A stretch of DNA of 64,000 nucleotides from Chryseobacterium sp. ISL-6 (GTDB lineage Bacteria; Bacteroidota; Bacteroidia; Flavobacteriales; Weeksellaceae): NCBI RefSeq assembly GCF_018613715.1, contig NZ_JAGGPT010000003.1:1-64000 (forward strand), given 5' to 3'. Position numbers and translations under genes: made by a program. Under the pieces are notes generated by a model. It did no database searches. It saw only the letters and a list, made by a program, of their open reading frames with translations, and had not been told where the DNA came from. Shown here piece after piece: positions 49,171-59,252 of this stretch (position 1 is its first letter; every line of letters begins with the position of its first letter).

Positions 49171-49959
49171 TTATGGTAAGCTCCAAAGCTTTTCCTGTAC
49201 ATAAAGAAAAAAGTTATACATCAATTCCCCTCCATTTCCAAGGGCTCTGATGATAAACCCATTATTTTCCATTGCCGAAATCCCAATTTCCATATCCTTA
49301 TTGTTTGCTTCGCTTGTTGCTAAAATAGATTCAATTAAAGCTTCTTTATCCACATTATCTTTTGTACTGTAAAAGATCAAAGTTCCCTGATGGGTAAACT
49401 GCTCTAGATTACCAATCCCATTGATTGGAATAAGATCAGGCTGAATAAGCACATTATCTTTGATCATAAGTTTATTTTCATGATAGATTTCCATCAGATT
49501 CTGAAATCGTTTCAGCTTGAATACTTCTCCATAATGCTTTCTTCCACAGGTGATAATTTCACTGATAATGATCTGACTGTTCTTTCCAATATGAATCTGT
49601 GCTTCACTTTTAAAATTTGAACTTTCATGAGGAACGATCGGATGCGGAACATATGCGAAGGAAGTATGATCCTCCATGGAAACATTTAAAAGCTGGACAG
49701 CCTTATCTTCCATATTGAATAATCTTTGGTATGACTGTGATTGCAATTGCAATGAAGCTCCCTTTTCAAGTGTGATTTCCAAATGATAACGGTCTCCATC
49801 CAGAATTCCTGGCGAAGAACTCATGATCATCTGATAAAGTTTGTTGTCATTTTTACGCTGACCTACGGAAACAACTCTGAAGGGAAGGGAAGCATAGAGG
49901 TCTTTCACATAAGACGTCCCTTCCTTGAATCCGGCAACCAATTCTAAACGGCTATTCAT
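49171..49959 (-). CDS. ureD: Urease accessory protein UreD
   Basis: The 262-residue protein matches UreD: LPFRVVSVGQRKNDNKLYQM, SSSPGILDGDRYHLEITLEK, SQSYQRLFNMEDKAVQLLNV, and the family GRKHYGEVFKLKRF. UreD forms the scaffold with UreF and UreG that loads nickel into apo-urease. The start of ureD is 1 bp from the ureG stop. Confidence 0.9.
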   Translation of the reverse strand: MNSRLELVAGFKEGTSYVKDLYASLPFRVVSVGQRKNDNKLYQMIMSSSPGILDGDRYHLEITLEKGASLQLQSQSYQRLFNMEDKAVQLLNVSMEDHTSFAYVPHPIVPHESSNFKSEAQIHIGKNSQIIISEIITCGRKHYGEVFKLKRFQNLMEIYHENKLMIKDNVLIQPDLIPINGIGNLEQFTHQGTLIFYSTKDNVDKEALIESILATSEANNKDMEIGISAMENNGFIIRALGNGGELMYNFFLYVQEKLWSLP

Positions 49960-50598
49960 CTATCGTACAAGATTCGGTTCTTCACATTCTTCCAGCAATG
50001 CATATTTTTTGATCCAGCCAATCACTTTATCCAATCCTTCATCGGTTTTAAGATTGGTAAAAACAAAAGGACTTCCGTTTCTCATTCTTCTTGCATCCCT
50101 TTCCATTACTTCCAGACTTGCTCCAACATGTGGTGCCAGATCAATTTTATTAATAATTAAAAGATCCGAGCGGGTAATACCAGGTCCTCCTTTTCTTGGG
50201 ATTTTTTCTCCTTCCGCTACATCGATGATGAAAATAGTAACATCAGCAAGGTCCGGACTAAAGGTTGCTGATAAATTATCCCCCCCACTTTCTATTAGAA
50301 CCAATTCGATATCCGGAAAACGGGCAGTTAATTCATCTACTGCTTCAAGATTCATACTGGCATCTTCTCTGATAGCGGTATGAGGGCAACCTCCTGTTTC
50401 TACCCCGATAATTCTTTCGTGAGACAAAAGGCTGTTTTTAGCCATAAATTCTGCATCTTCTTTGGTATAAATATCATTAGTGATCACTCCAAGATCGTAG
50501 GTTCCAAACATTTTTCTGCTCAAACGTTCCAGTAATGCGGTTTTTCCTGATCCTACAGGACCTGCCACTCCTACTTTTATATATTTTCTATTTTCCAT
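49960..50598 (-). CDS. ureG: Urease accessory GTPase UreG
   Basis: The 212-residue protein is a SIMIBI-class GTPase with P-loop [16 protein letters not shown] (about 12-27), [19 protein letters not shown] with the CPH nickel site, [17 protein letters not shown] and [14 protein letters not shown]. UreG delivers nickel to urease with GTP hydrolysis. It is 40 bp from ureF. Confidence 0.95.
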   Translation of the reverse strand: MENRKYIKVGVAGPVGSGKTALLERLSRKMFGTYDLGVITNDIYTKEDAEFMAKNSLLSHERIIGVETGGCPHTAIREDASMNLEAVDELTARFPDIELVLIESGGDNLSATFSPDLADVTIFIIDVAEGEKIPRKGGPGITRSDLLIINKIDLAPHVGASLEVMERDARRMRNGSPFVFTNLKTDEGLDKVIGWIKKYALLEECEEPNLVR

Positions 50599-50638
50599 TT
50601 TTTTAATTTTAATTAAAGATAAATTTGTTATTTAGCAT

Positions 50639-51337
50639 TTAAGACATATACAACCTAGAGTACAGCCTTTCATGCTGCATACAGTGAATATCAAAAGACG
50701 TATTACAGATTCCCACCAGTTCCCTGTCTATTCCCATCGTCTCCTGTGCAGTCTGTTCCATCACACTATAAAGCTCAAATAGAATATCCTGTCCATCAAG
50801 CTGTCCAAGAGGTACTAATTTTACGGCATTGGTAATCATTCCAGCTACTGATGTATAATAAAACCCTAACAAAGCTTCATACAAAGGAATATTCATCAAA
50901 GCCGTGTAAATGCCAAATACAATGCAGTAGTGAGAATTGACTTCTCCTTTTCGGATGACCGCTTCATATGATTCCATAAAAGAAAAATGCTCCCTTCTTT
51001 TGAAGATCTTAATCAAACGCAGTCCTAATTTCTGACTGGCCTGACGTATTTCTTTGGGACATTTTAATGCATTACATTCCTGATCAAGTTTTATGATTGT
51101 TGCTAAATCTTCCTTTTTAGACGCTTCATAGGCGAACCTCATCAAAGCTCCATCGTTATATTTCAAATTATAGATCAGCATATTTTCTACAAACTCTTTT
51201 GCCGTTTTCAGATTATTGACAATTCTTTTCTGCACATACGTTTCCAGTCCGTTAGAATGGCTATACCCACCTATTGGCAATGTGGGATCGGCGATATGCA
51301 GCAAACCTGCCAGAAAATTTAAGTTCATATTATTCAT
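50639..51337 (-). CDS. ureF: Urease accessory protein UreF
   Basis: The 232-residue helical protein has the UreF start LAGLLHIADPTLPIGGYSHS and GLETYVQKRIVNNLKTAKEF, then LKCPKEIRQASQKLG and the C-terminal region MERHERLYSR-like motif. It bridges UreG and urease. It overlaps ureE by 8 bp. Confidence 0.9.
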   Translation of the reverse strand: MNNMNLNFLAGLLHIADPTLPIGGYSHSNGLETYVQKRIVNNLKTAKEFVENMLIYNLKYNDGALMRFAYEASKKEDLATIIKLDQECNALKCPKEIRQASQKLGLRLIKIFKRREHFSFMESYEAVIRKGEVNSHYCIVFGIYTALMNIPLYEALLGFYYTSVAGMITNAVKLVPLGQLDGQDILFELYSVMEQTAQETMGIDRELVGICNTSFDIHCMQHERLYSRLYMS

Positions 51338-51842
51338 CCTTTGGCGCTGCCATTTTAAGTATTTTAGTAAATAAAGTAGATCCTAAACTTCCATGTCCGT
51401 GAGGTTCCACATTCGATTTAAGAAGGTTCAGGAGCTTTACATTCTGTAATTCAGGAGCAAACCCACTTGCCTCCAGCCATCTGTACATCGGCATTTCAAA
51501 GGGTAACAATACCTGATCATTCTGAATAAATAATGGAATATGTTTATTCCCGATCTCATAACATACCGTTCCCATCTCCAGCATTGATGCAGGCTTCATG
51601 ACAATGGCTTCGGTTTCCAGAACATTTACGATAATCAATTTCCCTTCATCCTGATAGAGAATATCTCCTTCACGCAGTCTTTGCCCTTCTCTAAGGAATT
51701 TGATCGCAATATCCTTCCCTCCACGGGTTTTCTTACGCTGAATTCTTTTGGTGGTTTCAAACCATTCCAGATCCAGATAATCTATTTCTTTTTCCATCGA
51801 AGGATATTCAGAAATATTACCTAAGGTTTCATTAATAATCAT
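51330..51842 (-). CDS. ureE: Urease accessory protein UreE
   Basis: The 170-residue nickel chaperone has the N-terminal domain (EKEIDYLDLEWFETTKRIQR, KTRGGKDIAIKFLREGQRLR) and the metal-binding C-terminal domain (GNKHIPLFIQNDQVLLPFEM, then NVEPHGHGSLGSTLF). The usual long His tail is absent; only the short HGHG is present. It overlaps ureF by 8 bp and the OMP gene by 11 bp. The OMP start inside ureE suggests a compact operon. Confidence 0.85.
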   Translation of the reverse strand: MIINETLGNISEYPSMEKEIDYLDLEWFETTKRIQRKKTRGGKDIAIKFLREGQRLREGDILYQDEGKLIIVNVLETEAIVMKPASMLEMGTVCYEIGNKHIPLFIQNDQVLLPFEMPMYRWLEASGFAPELQNVKLLNLLKSNVEPHGHGSLGSTLFTKILKMAAPKDE

Positions 51843-52497
51843 TGTTCTTATTTTTTTTTCTGAAATCGATATTCTTAGAAATTCCTACTCCAAAAGTGGA
51901 AGCACTTATTCCTGCTACATATGTTTTTGTCCAGCCTTCCTGTTTTGTTTTCGTCTGCAGCATTGAGAGTTCTGCAAACTTGAATTTCAGAGCCCATCCA
52001 CCACCTAAGAAAATGGCAAATAAAGGATAAGCACGAAGACGGTACCCATTAAAGTTATTCATAGCATCCGAAGTCTCTGATAATTGCTGACCCCAGACAT
52101 AATGAGCGTCGACCTGACCAATCAAAGCAAAGTATTTCCCCAAACTGACAGATGGGCTGTACCAGATCCCGGCTTCATTCTGCTTGTATATTGTACGGTG
52201 ATCTGAAACATTCTGGGCATAAGCATAATTAACTCCGATTACATCATTATTGTTGAAAAAATATCCTATGCCAATAGGAACACCCGCATTAGCACTTGTT
52301 CCTACAGAGCTGTTACTGCCTGAAGGCGCATTGGTTTTTGAATAATCAAAAGAGCCATACACCATAAATTGCCCTTTGGGTCCTTCTTCATCACTTTTTA
52401 ATCTTTTCCCGCCCAGAAACTGTGCATGCATCTGAACAGACATAAAAGAAGTTCCAGCTATAGCTATTGACAGTGCTTTTTTATTAAAGTATTTCAT
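51832..52497 (-). CDS. Outer-membrane beta-barrel protein inserted in the urease operon
   Basis: Using ATG 52495-52497 gives 221 residues with a signal peptide (MKYFNKKALSIAIAGTSFMS, then VQMHAQF). The mature part has alternating amphipathic strands ending FGVGISKNIDFRKKNKN, as in porin-like barrels; a frame 16 codons longer exists. It is located between ureC and ureE and overlaps ureE by 11 bp, which makes co-expression certain. It may be a channel for urea or ammonia in the outer membrane. Confidence 0.65.
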   Translation of the reverse strand: MKYFNKKALSIAIAGTSFMSVQMHAQFLGGKRLKSDEEGPKGQFMVYGSFDYSKTNAPSGSNSSVGTSANAGVPIGIGYFFNNNDVIGVNYAYAQNVSDHRTIYKQNEAGIWYSPSVSLGKYFALIGQVDAHYVWGQQLSETSDAMNNFNGYRLRAYPLFAIFLGGGWALKFKFAELSMLQTKTKQEGWTKTYVAGISASTFGVGISKNIDFRKKNKNNDY

Positions 52498-52566
52498 CTG
52501 ATCTTTAGATTTAATTGATATTCTTTGAAAGGCCCGGATTTTCACCGGGCTATATAAATGTCTTTC

Positions 52567-54288
52567 TTAGAACAGATAATACAACTGAGTTAAAGGAAGT
52601 TTTTCAGCAGGCTCACAAGTGATGTATTCACCATCAACAGTCACTTTATAATTTTCAGGATTCACTTCAATTAAAGGAGTTTTATCGTTGTGGATGAGGT
52701 CAGCTTTAGAGATGTTTCTACAGTTTTTTACCGGTAGGATCATCTTTTCCAGCTTAAATTCTGCTATAGAACCATTGTCTATAGAAACCTGAGAAACAAA
52801 AGTAGCACAGGTTCCATATTTTGCTCTTCCATGCGCACCAAACATATTTCTGTAAATAACAGGCTGCGGTGTTGGAATAGAAGCGTTCGGATCACCCATT
52901 TTGCTGGCGATTACCATACCCCCCTTGTAGATCATTTCTGGTTTCACACCAAATAATGCAGGTCTCCAGATCACTAAATCTGCCAATTTCCCTTCTTCAA
53001 TAGAACCTACATATTCCGAAATTCCGTGGGCAATAGCCGGGTTGATCGTATATTTTGCTACATATCGTTTAGCACGGTAGTTATCATGTCCGGAACCTTT
53101 ATCCTCATCAAGCTGACCCCGTTGTTCTTTCATTTTACTGGCAGTCTGCCATGTTCTGGTAATGACTTCTCCTGGTCTTCCCATAGCCTGAGAATCCGAG
53201 CTCATAATACTGAACACACCCATATCGTGAAGAATATCTTCAGCGGCAATCGTTTCGGGACGGATACGGGAATCTGCAAATGCAACATCTTCAGGAATAT
53301 TTTTACTTAAATGATGACAAACCATCAGCATATCCAAATGCTCATCGATGGTATTAATGGTATAAGGACGTGTAGGGTTAGTAGATGCAGGCAGGACATT
53401 CGGATACATCGCGGCTTTAATGATATCCGGTGCATGACCTCCCCCAGCTCCTTCAGTATGGAAGGTGTGGATTACTCTTCCATTAATGGCACGCATCGTA
53501 TCTTCAAGAAAACCTCCCTCATTCAAAGTATCAGTATGGATAGCCACCTGAACATCATATTTGTCTGCCACTTTTAATGCAGCATCAATCGTTGCTGGTG
53601 TTGCACCCCAGTCCTCATGAATTTTAACACCCAAGGCTCCGGCTTCAACCTGCTCTTCAATCGGTTCTTCAGCCGAACAGTTTCCTTTTCCAAAGAATCC
53701 AAGGTTCATAGGATATTCTTCAGCAGCCTCCAGCATTCTCTGGATATTGAATCTTCCTGGTGTAACCGTTGTCGCGTTGGTTCCGTCATTAGGACCTGTT
53801 CCACCACCAATCATAGTTGTAATCCCACTATATAAAGAAGTTTCAATCTGTTGTGGGCAGATGTAATGAATGTGAGTGTCAATTCCTCCTGCTGTTACAA
53901 TATATCCTTTTCCACCATGTACCTCCGTAGAAGCTCCGATGATCATATTGGGAGCGACTCCATCCATAGTGTCAGGATTTCCTGCCTTTCCGATGCCTAC
54001 AATTTTACCGTCTTTAATTCCAATATCAGCTTTTACAATTCCCCAGTGGTCGATGATCACAGCTCCCGTGATACAAAGATCCAGAACTCCTTCATCTCTT
54101 TTACGGGTTACATTTTGTCCCATTCCATCACGAACGGTTTTTCCGCCTCCGAAAACGGCTTCATCTCCATAATGGGTAAAGTCCTTTTCAATTTCAATGA
54201 TCATCTCAGTATCTCCCAAGCGGATTCTATCTCCGGCGGTAGGACCTAATATATTGGCATATTGTTTTCTATCTACGTGTAAACTCAT
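52567..54288 (-). CDS. ureC: Urease alpha subunit
   Basis: The 573-residue catalytic subunit is complete. Nickel ligands are His139 and His141 ([12 protein letters not shown]), carbamylated Lys222 ([13 protein letters not shown]), His251 ([11 protein letters not shown]), His277 and the Asp365 (SSDSQAMG). The active-site flap [10 protein letters not shown] carries Cys324-His325. It hydrolyses urea to ammonia and carbamate in the cytosol. It begins 1 bp from the ureB stop. Confidence 0.97.
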   Translation of the reverse strand: MSLHVDRKQYANILGPTAGDRIRLGDTEMIIEIEKDFTHYGDEAVFGGGKTVRDGMGQNVTRKRDEGVLDLCITGAVIIDHWGIVKADIGIKDGKIVGIGKAGNPDTMDGVAPNMIIGASTEVHGGKGYIVTAGGIDTHIHYICPQQIETSLYSGITTMIGGGTGPNDGTNATTVTPGRFNIQRMLEAAEEYPMNLGFFGKGNCSAEEPIEEQVEAGALGVKIHEDWGATPATIDAALKVADKYDVQVAIHTDTLNEGGFLEDTMRAINGRVIHTFHTEGAGGGHAPDIIKAAMYPNVLPASTNPTRPYTINTIDEHLDMLMVCHHLSKNIPEDVAFADSRIRPETIAAEDILHDMGVFSIMSSDSQAMGRPGEVITRTWQTASKMKEQRGQLDEDKGSGHDNYRAKRYVAKYTINPAIAHGISEYVGSIEEGKLADLVIWRPALFGVKPEMIYKGGMVIASKMGDPNASIPTPQPVIYRNMFGAHGRAKYGTCATFVSQVSIDNGSIAEFKLEKMILPVKNCRNISKADLIHNDKTPLIEVNPENYKVTVDGEYITCEPAEKLPLTQLYYLF

Positions 54289-54289
54289 C

Positions 54290-54658
54290 TTACAGATTTT
54301 TAAAATTTAACTGAATCGCTTTTGTAAGGCTTTCCACTTTCTGTTGTTCTGAATCTACAGATCCATCCACAAGATTATTGAAGCCCATTGCTTTTTTGCT
54401 TCCTCCTATTTCTACAAGCTCTACCTCTTTTTCTTCCCCCGGCTCAAAACGAACCGCTGTGCTTGCTACAATGTTCAGTCGCTTACCGAAAGCTTTTTCT
54501 CTATTAAAACTCATCGCTTTATTCACTTCAAAAAAATGAAAGTGAGAACCCACCTGAATAGGACGGTCTCCGGTATTTACAACCTTTAGTTTTACAGTTT
54601 CTCTGCCTTCATTGCAGATAATTGTACCTTCTTTTACAAAAATTTCTCCTGGTATCAT
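54290..54658 (-). CDS. ureB: Urease beta subunit
   Basis: The 122-residue subunit has the conserved start [40 protein letters not shown] and [16 protein letters not shown]. It assembles with UreA and UreC. The gap to ureA is 9 bp. Confidence 0.95.
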   Translation of the reverse strand: MIPGEIFVKEGTIICNEGRETVKLKVVNTGDRPIQVGSHFHFFEVNKAMSFNREKAFGKRLNIVASTAVRFEPGEEKEVELVEIGGSKKAMGFNNLVDGSVDSEQQKVESLTKAIQLNFKNL

Positions 54659-54667
54659 ACGTATGAA

Positions 54668-54970
54668 TTAGCGGATTGGATTATGTACGGTTACGAGTTT
54701 TGTTCCATCGGGAAATGTCGCTTCTATCTGAACATCGTGGATCATTTCCGATACTCCAGGCATCACATCATCTTTGGTAAGAATTTGTGCACCTTCCTGC
54801 ATCAGTTCAGCTACTTTTTTCCCATCCCTGGCTCCTTCCAACAGGAAATGGCTGATGATAGCAATAGATTCCGGGTAGTTAAGCTTAAGCCCTCTGGCTT
54901 TTCTTTTTAGAGCCAGCTCACCTGCCATATATAGCATGAGTTTCTCTGTTTCTCTGGGTGTTAAATGCAT
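54668..54970 (-). CDS. ureA: Urease gamma subunit
   Basis: The 100-residue subunit [20 protein letters not shown] continues with [20 protein letters not shown] and the family end [15 protein letters not shown]. It is the first gene of the operon ureABC-OMP-ureEFGD-ureH-urea transporter-TonB receptor. The upstream 151 bp hold two hairpins (GCCTTTT/AAAAGGC near 55000 and ATCTGTA/TACAGAT near 55063-55090), but no TAnnTTTG element is convincing. Confidence 0.95.
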   Translation of the reverse strand: MHLTPRETEKLMLYMAGELALKRKARGLKLNYPESIAIISHFLLEGARDGKKVAELMQEGAQILTKDDVMPGVSEMIHDVQIEATFPDGTKLVTVHNPIR

Positions 54971-54989
54971 TATATGTTATTTAAAATTG

Positions 54990-55095
54990 AACATGCGATA
55001 TCCTGTCTGCCTTTTAGAAAAGGCAAATCGAAATGCTTTTAGTATTAAAAAATTGAAAACGGATCTTATGAATCTGTATAGAAATACAGATCGTA
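54990..55095. promoter_or_regulatory. Urease operon leader with two hairpins
   Basis: GCCTTTT and AAAAGGC near 55006-55022, and ATCTGTA/TACAGAT near 55070-55090 on the minus strand leader of ureA. They could be regulatory or the terminator of the upstream small gene. No known nickel-responsive site is recognised. Confidence 0.35.
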
Positions 55096-55121
55096 TAAGT
55101 ATCGATTAATAAAAAGAAAAA

Positions 55122-55484
55122 TTAGCAGATGTCTATCTGTAAAGAATGATATAGAATATATCTTGGTGTTGTAATGTACACAGGTTCATGAACAACCAGA
55201 GACTTTGTTTCATAAGAATAAGTACCAAAGAAAAGATTGATGCACTGTTGTACGATTGCTGAATAATCAAATTTCACTTTTTCCAGATCATTGAGATCAG
55301 GCTCGTCCTGATTATCTAATAATGCATACCCTTCGTCTGGAGTTTGATGATCAGATTTCTGTGAAATTTTATTTTTTGAAATGGTATTAGAAGACGATTG
55401 AATCTCTCCTCTGTACCCATAAAAACAGGTGCACAAAGCCGTGAAGAAAACCACGAAAGAGAATAGTACAATCTTTTTAATCAT
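55122..55484 (-). CDS. Small exported protein of unknown function
   Basis: The protein, about 120 residues from ATG 55484 (MIKKIVLFSFVVFFTALCTC), has a membrane-like N-terminus and a hydrophilic C-terminal region (SIVQQCINLFFGTYSYETKS, ending HSLQIDIC). It lies upstream of ureA on the same strand but 150 bp away, so operon membership is uncertain. No family recognised. Confidence 0.5.
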   Translation of the reverse strand: MIKKIVLFSFVVFFTALCTCFYGYRGEIQSSSNTISKNKISQKSDHQTPDEGYALLDNQDEPDLNDLEKVKFDYSAIVQQCINLFFGTYSYETKSLVVHEPVYITTPRYILYHSLQIDIC

Positions 55485-55490
55485 ATCCAT

Positions 55491-55875
55491 TATTGATGAC
55501 GTAAAATTAGACTAATGAAATCTCCTGCCCTATCAAAAAGATCATTTAAAATGTTCAAAATCGTGACAAATGGAAGTGATCTTTATTTTTAAATATCTTA
55601 TAAGTCTTTTATAGATAGGGTTATCCTTTATTATAAAAATAGGACAACTTATATGTGATGATATTAATTACTATTCACATTAGATACATTCTCTCATTTA
55701 ATTATAAAATCGAAATAAAAACAACCTAAACAATTTATTTTCATTCATGAATTAATGCAATTATTATAGAGTATATTAATGTAAATGATATTTTTTAAAA
55801 ACTATGGTTTATTTTTTCTTTGCACGAATTATCGTAAATTTGTGGTACAGACTTAATTAAAAACAATTTAAATAT
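55491..55875. other. Intergenic region in front of pruA
   Basis: It carries TAAATTTG at 55835-55842 (TAnnTTTG) 34 bp before the pruA start. The remaining 300 bases are AT-rich and show no gene or RNA structure I can support. Confidence 0.55.
55835..55842 (+). promoter_or_regulatory. pruA -7 promoter element
   Basis: TAAATTTG matches TAnnTTTG; the start of transcription would be around 55848, close to the ATG at 55876. Confidence 0.45.
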
Positions 55876-57501
55876 ATGTCAAAAGCAATTTCGCAAGTTC
55901 CACTTGCAGTGAATGAGCCCGTAAACTCTTATGTACCAGGTTCAGCTGAAGTAAAAAGCCTTATTGCCACATACAAAAAAATGTGGGCTGAAAAAATAGA
56001 AATCCCAATGGTCATTAACGGAAAGGAAGTAAAAACTGACGAAAAAGTTCAGCTTCAATCTCCTCAGGATCATGCTCATGATTTCGGATTTTACTACAAA
56101 GGAACAATGCAACATGTGGATGATGCGATCAATGCTGCATTAGCTGCTAAAAAAGAGTGGAATGAGCTTGGATGGGAACAGCGTGCTGCCATCTTCTTAA
56201 AAGCTGCAGATCTATTAGCAGGACCATACAGAGACGTGATCAATGCTGCAACAATGATCGGACAATCTAAAAACGTACACCAGGCTGAAATTGATGCAGC
56301 TTGTGAGTTTATCGATTTCCTACGATTCAATGTTGAATTTATGACAGAAATGTATTCTGAGCAGCCAATTTCTGATAATGGAATTTGGAACCGCGTAGAA
56401 TACAGACCATTGGAAGGGTTCTGTTTTGCAGTAACTCCATTTAACTTTACAGCGATTTCAGGAAACCTGCCAACTTGTATGGCAATGCTTGGAAACGTAG
56501 TGGTTTGGAAGCCTTCTGATAAGCAGGTTTATTCTGCTAAAGTGATTATGGATGTATTAACTGAAGCGGGTCTTCCTGCAGGGGTTATCAATATGATCTT
56601 CACTGATGGAAAAGATACAGCTGAAAAAGTATTAGCACACCGTGATTTTGCAGGACTTCATTTTACAGGTTCTACAAAAGTATTCCAGGGAATGTGGAAA
56701 ATGATCGGAGATAATATCCATAACTACAGAACCTATCCAAGAATAGTTGGAGAAACTGGTGGTAAGGACTTTGTTATTGCTCACCCTTCTGCTAATGTTG
56801 AAGCTGTAGCTACTGCTTTAGTAAGAGGAGCTTTCGAATATCAAGGTCAGAAATGTTCAGCTGCTTCGAGAGCATATGTTCCTAAATCTCTTTGGGAAGA
56901 TGTGAAAAAAGTAATGGAAGCTCAGATGAGTACTATAAAAATCGGTTCCCCTGAAGATCCTTCTAACTTTGTAAATGCAGTAATCGATAAAAATTCTTTT
57001 GAAAAATGCAAAGGATATATCGACAGAGCTCAAAACTCTAGTGAAGCTAAAATAGCAATTGGTGGGAAATGTGATGATTCAAAAGGTTGGTTTGTAAGCC
57101 CTACCGTTATTGAAACTACAAATCCTCAGTATGAGAGCATGGTTGAAGAAATCTTCGGTCCTATCTTAAGTATTTATGTATATGAAGACAAAGACTGGAA
57201 AGAAACTTTACAATTAGTAGATTCTTCATCTCCTTATTCATTAACAGGTTCTGTTTTTGCACAAGATCGTTATGCTGTAAACGAGGCTTTCAAAGCGTTG
57301 GAAAATGCTTCAGGAAATTTCTACATCAATGATAAGCCAACAGGTGCTGTAGTAGGACAACAACCTTTCGGTGGTGGTAGAGCATCAGGAACAAACGATA
57401 AGGCAGGTTCTAAAATGAATCTTCTAAGATGGACGTCTGTAAGAAGTATCAAGGAAACTTTTGTTTCTCCTAAAGATTACAAATATCCATATTTGGGATA
57501 A
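55876..57501 (+). CDS. pruA: L-glutamate gamma-semialdehyde dehydrogenase (1-pyrroline-5-carboxylate dehydrogenase)
   Basis: The 541-residue enzyme is an aldehyde dehydrogenase of the P5CDH type. It has QSPQDHAHDFGFYYKGTMQ, the NAD-binding HFTGSTKVFQ region, the catalytic Cys in GQKCSAASRAYVP (about residue 320) and the catalytic Glu region ETGGKDFVIAHPS, with the C-terminal GQQPFGGGRASGTNDKAGS. It oxidises glutamate semialdehyde to glutamate in proline breakdown. A hairpin terminator follows. Confidence 0.95.
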   Translation: MSKAISQVPLAVNEPVNSYVPGSAEVKSLIATYKKMWAEKIEIPMVINGKEVKTDEKVQLQSPQDHAHDFGFYYKGTMQHVDDAINAALAAKKEWNELGWEQRAAIFLKAADLLAGPYRDVINAATMIGQSKNVHQAEIDAACEFIDFLRFNVEFMTEMYSEQPISDNGIWNRVEYRPLEGFCFAVTPFNFTAISGNLPTCMAMLGNVVVWKPSDKQVYSAKVIMDVLTEAGLPAGVINMIFTDGKDTAEKVLAHRDFAGLHFTGSTKVFQGMWKMIGDNIHNYRTYPRIVGETGGKDFVIAHPSANVEAVATALVRGAFEYQGQKCSAASRAYVPKSLWEDVKKVMEAQMSTIKIGSPEDPSNFVNAVIDKNSFEKCKGYIDRAQNSSEAKIAIGGKCDDSKGWFVSPTVIETTNPQYESMVEEIFGPILSIYVYEDKDWKETLQLVDSSSPYSLTGSVFAQDRYAVNEAFKALENASGNFYINDKPTGAVVGQQPFGGGRASGTNDKAGSKMNLLRWTSVRSIKETFVSPKDYKYPYLG

Positions 57502-57531
57502 AATAATAAGTGATCATTGATCATTAACATA

Positions 57532-57563
57532 AGCCTCGGAATTTTACTTTCGGGGCTTTTTTG
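57532..57563 (+). terminator. pruA terminator
   Basis: AGCCTCG (57532-57538) pairs with CGGGGCT (57551-57557, one G-T) and is followed by T6 and more T. Confidence 0.75.
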
Positions 57564-57972
57564 TGCTTGTCCTTTTGAAGAACATTCTTTTATGCTTTCG
57601 TAGATTTTGCGAATTAAGCTGATGTGTTTATTCTATCTGAGAAATCTCCATAATTGCAAGAAATGATAATCATTGATAGAAATTTAGATTCTTACAGAAT
57701 GACAAAGTTCGACATAATTTATAAAAACATGCTATAGATAAGAACGAAACCTATCATTGCAGCCGAAAGCAATCTCTAGCCTATTTCTTGTTATGCAGCT
57801 TTTATTGTTGCTCGTAAGTTTCCGGCACAATCAGCAGTCCTCTATTCCTCCATATACCAACTTTCCGTCCATTATTAACAAAATTTTAATCATTTTATTA
57901 TTTTTTTAATAATTTATAAACCCAGTTAGGAACAATTATTGAACTTTTACTAGTACACCAAAATAGGATAAT
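57564..57972. other. Intergenic region downstream of pruA
   Basis: It contains a degraded REP-like fragment (CTATCATTGCAGCCGAAAGC then AATCTC near 57753-57777), otherwise AT-rich sequence without a gene. No RNA or promoter is convincing. Confidence 0.5.
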
Positions 57973-58194
57973 ATGAAAAAGTTAGTGTTATTAACCCTAG
58001 GTTTAGGGATATTTGCAGTGAGTTGCGGAACGAAGGAGCCACAGATGTCATCAGGAAATAAAGATTCTACAGCAGTAGATCAGTCCGTAAAAACGACAAC
58101 ACCATCTACTACTGATACAATGAAAACAAAGATGGCGACTCCTGATAGTATCAAGATGAAAACTGATACGGTTAAAGCTCCAGCTACTCGATAA
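57973..58194 (+). CDS. Small Thr/Lys-rich lipoprotein
   Basis: The 73-residue protein has a lipobox (MKKLVLLTLGLGIFAVSC, Cys18) and a low-complexity mature part rich in Ser/Thr/Lys (STTDTMKTKMATPDSIKM). It resembles the lipoprotein at 60732-60944 in start and repeat-like tail. Function unknown. Confidence 0.6.
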   Translation: MKKLVLLTLGLGIFAVSCGTKEPQMSSGNKDSTAVDQSVKTTTPSTTDTMKTKMATPDSIKMKTDTVKAPATR

Positions 58195-58216
58195 TCATTT
58201 TTAAACTAAATATGGA

Positions 58217-58248
58217 AAATCCGCAGTTGAAACGCTGCGGATTTTTTT
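58217..58248 (+). terminator. Terminator of the lipoprotein gene
   Basis: AATCCGCAG pairs with CTGCGGATT around an 8-base loop, followed by T7 (58242-58248). Confidence 0.8.
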
Positions 58249-58385
58249 GATATATGAAGGCTTTATAAAGGGGCTGATCTTTTTTATTTCATTAATAACA
58301 TATTAATTTTAGTTTTCATGGTCATTAAATATGTATCAAAAATAAAGATCAGGAAAACAAAAAAATTGTAAAATTGTAAAGTAAG

Positions 58386-59198
58386 CTAAAGAAATAACCA
58401 TTTCACTTTTCCTTCACTATAGACTTTAGCAAAAAAATTCTTGGGCGTTAAACCGGTTAATGATTTAAAATCTTTTATCAGATGAGATTGATCGTAAAAC
58501 AAATGATCATAACTTAGTTCTGTGAGTGTTTTTTTATCTACACTCTGTATAAGTGTTTCACGAAAGCGTTGGATTTTTCTGAAATCTGAAGGGCTTTTAC
58601 CTAAATGAATATCAAAAAGTTTATTGATCGTTTGCCTACTGGTTTTATACTGAGTGGCATGGCTTTCCAGCGATTTATCCAGATCTTTCATTACATCATC
58701 TACCAAATCAGTAAAAAAAGAATGATTAAAACCAACGTATTTAGACATCCAGAATTCTTCGATCATGTCGATTTGCTTTTCATTATTTTTCTCATTCAAA
58801 ATAGAAATCATGGATTCCTTATAATCATCATAAGGTAAAAAAACTTGGGAAAAATCTTTGGTATATTCTTTAAGTGGTTTTATTAAAAAAGCATTAAGCC
58901 CTAACGGCTTAAAATAAAAAGTGATCTCATTGAAGTGACCTTGTATAGAGACTTTTATAGGTTTTTTGTAGTGACATATTAAATCGGATGAAAATCTACC
59001 ATTATTAATTCCTATTGCTTTTATCTCATTTTCACCGAATTTCAATTCTATATTTTGTGATACAGATAATATACTATAATTATTGGGAAAAGTAAGATAT
59101 TCTATATCCTTAGAACTGCGGTCTTTATTAAGGAAATAATATCCTTCCATGTACTTAGCCAGCGTTTTGTCCTTCGGCCTCATTAATTTCAGTTCCAT
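58386..59198 (-). CDS. AraC-family transcriptional regulator
   Basis: The 270-residue protein has an N-terminal region of the DUF6597/sensor-like type (DIEYLTFPNNYSILSVSQNI, FSSDLICHYKKPIKVSIQGH) and the C-terminal HTH_18: KTSRQTINKLFDIHLGKSPS, RKIQRFRETLIQSV and LSYDHLFYDQSHLIKDFKSL with TGLTPKNFF. No operon partner is near. Confidence 0.8.
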   Translation of the reverse strand: MELKLMRPKDKTLAKYMEGYYFLNKDRSSKDIEYLTFPNNYSILSVSQNIELKFGENEIKAIGINNGRFSSDLICHYKKPIKVSIQGHFNEITFYFKPLGLNAFLIKPLKEYTKDFSQVFLPYDDYKESMISILNEKNNEKQIDMIEEFWMSKYVGFNHSFFTDLVDDVMKDLDKSLESHATQYKTSRQTINKLFDIHLGKSPSDFRKIQRFRETLIQSVDKKTLTELSYDHLFYDQSHLIKDFKSLTGLTPKNFFAKVYSEGKVKWLFL

Positions 59199-59252
59199 TT
59201 TTTTTCAATATAATAATGTGATATACAATGAGTCTCAAAAATAGTTTAAAAA

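Noticed and set aside
53026..54249. Four plus-strand ORFs opposite ureC
   Set aside because: They are shadows of the strongly conserved ureC frame; their composition is unlike protein.
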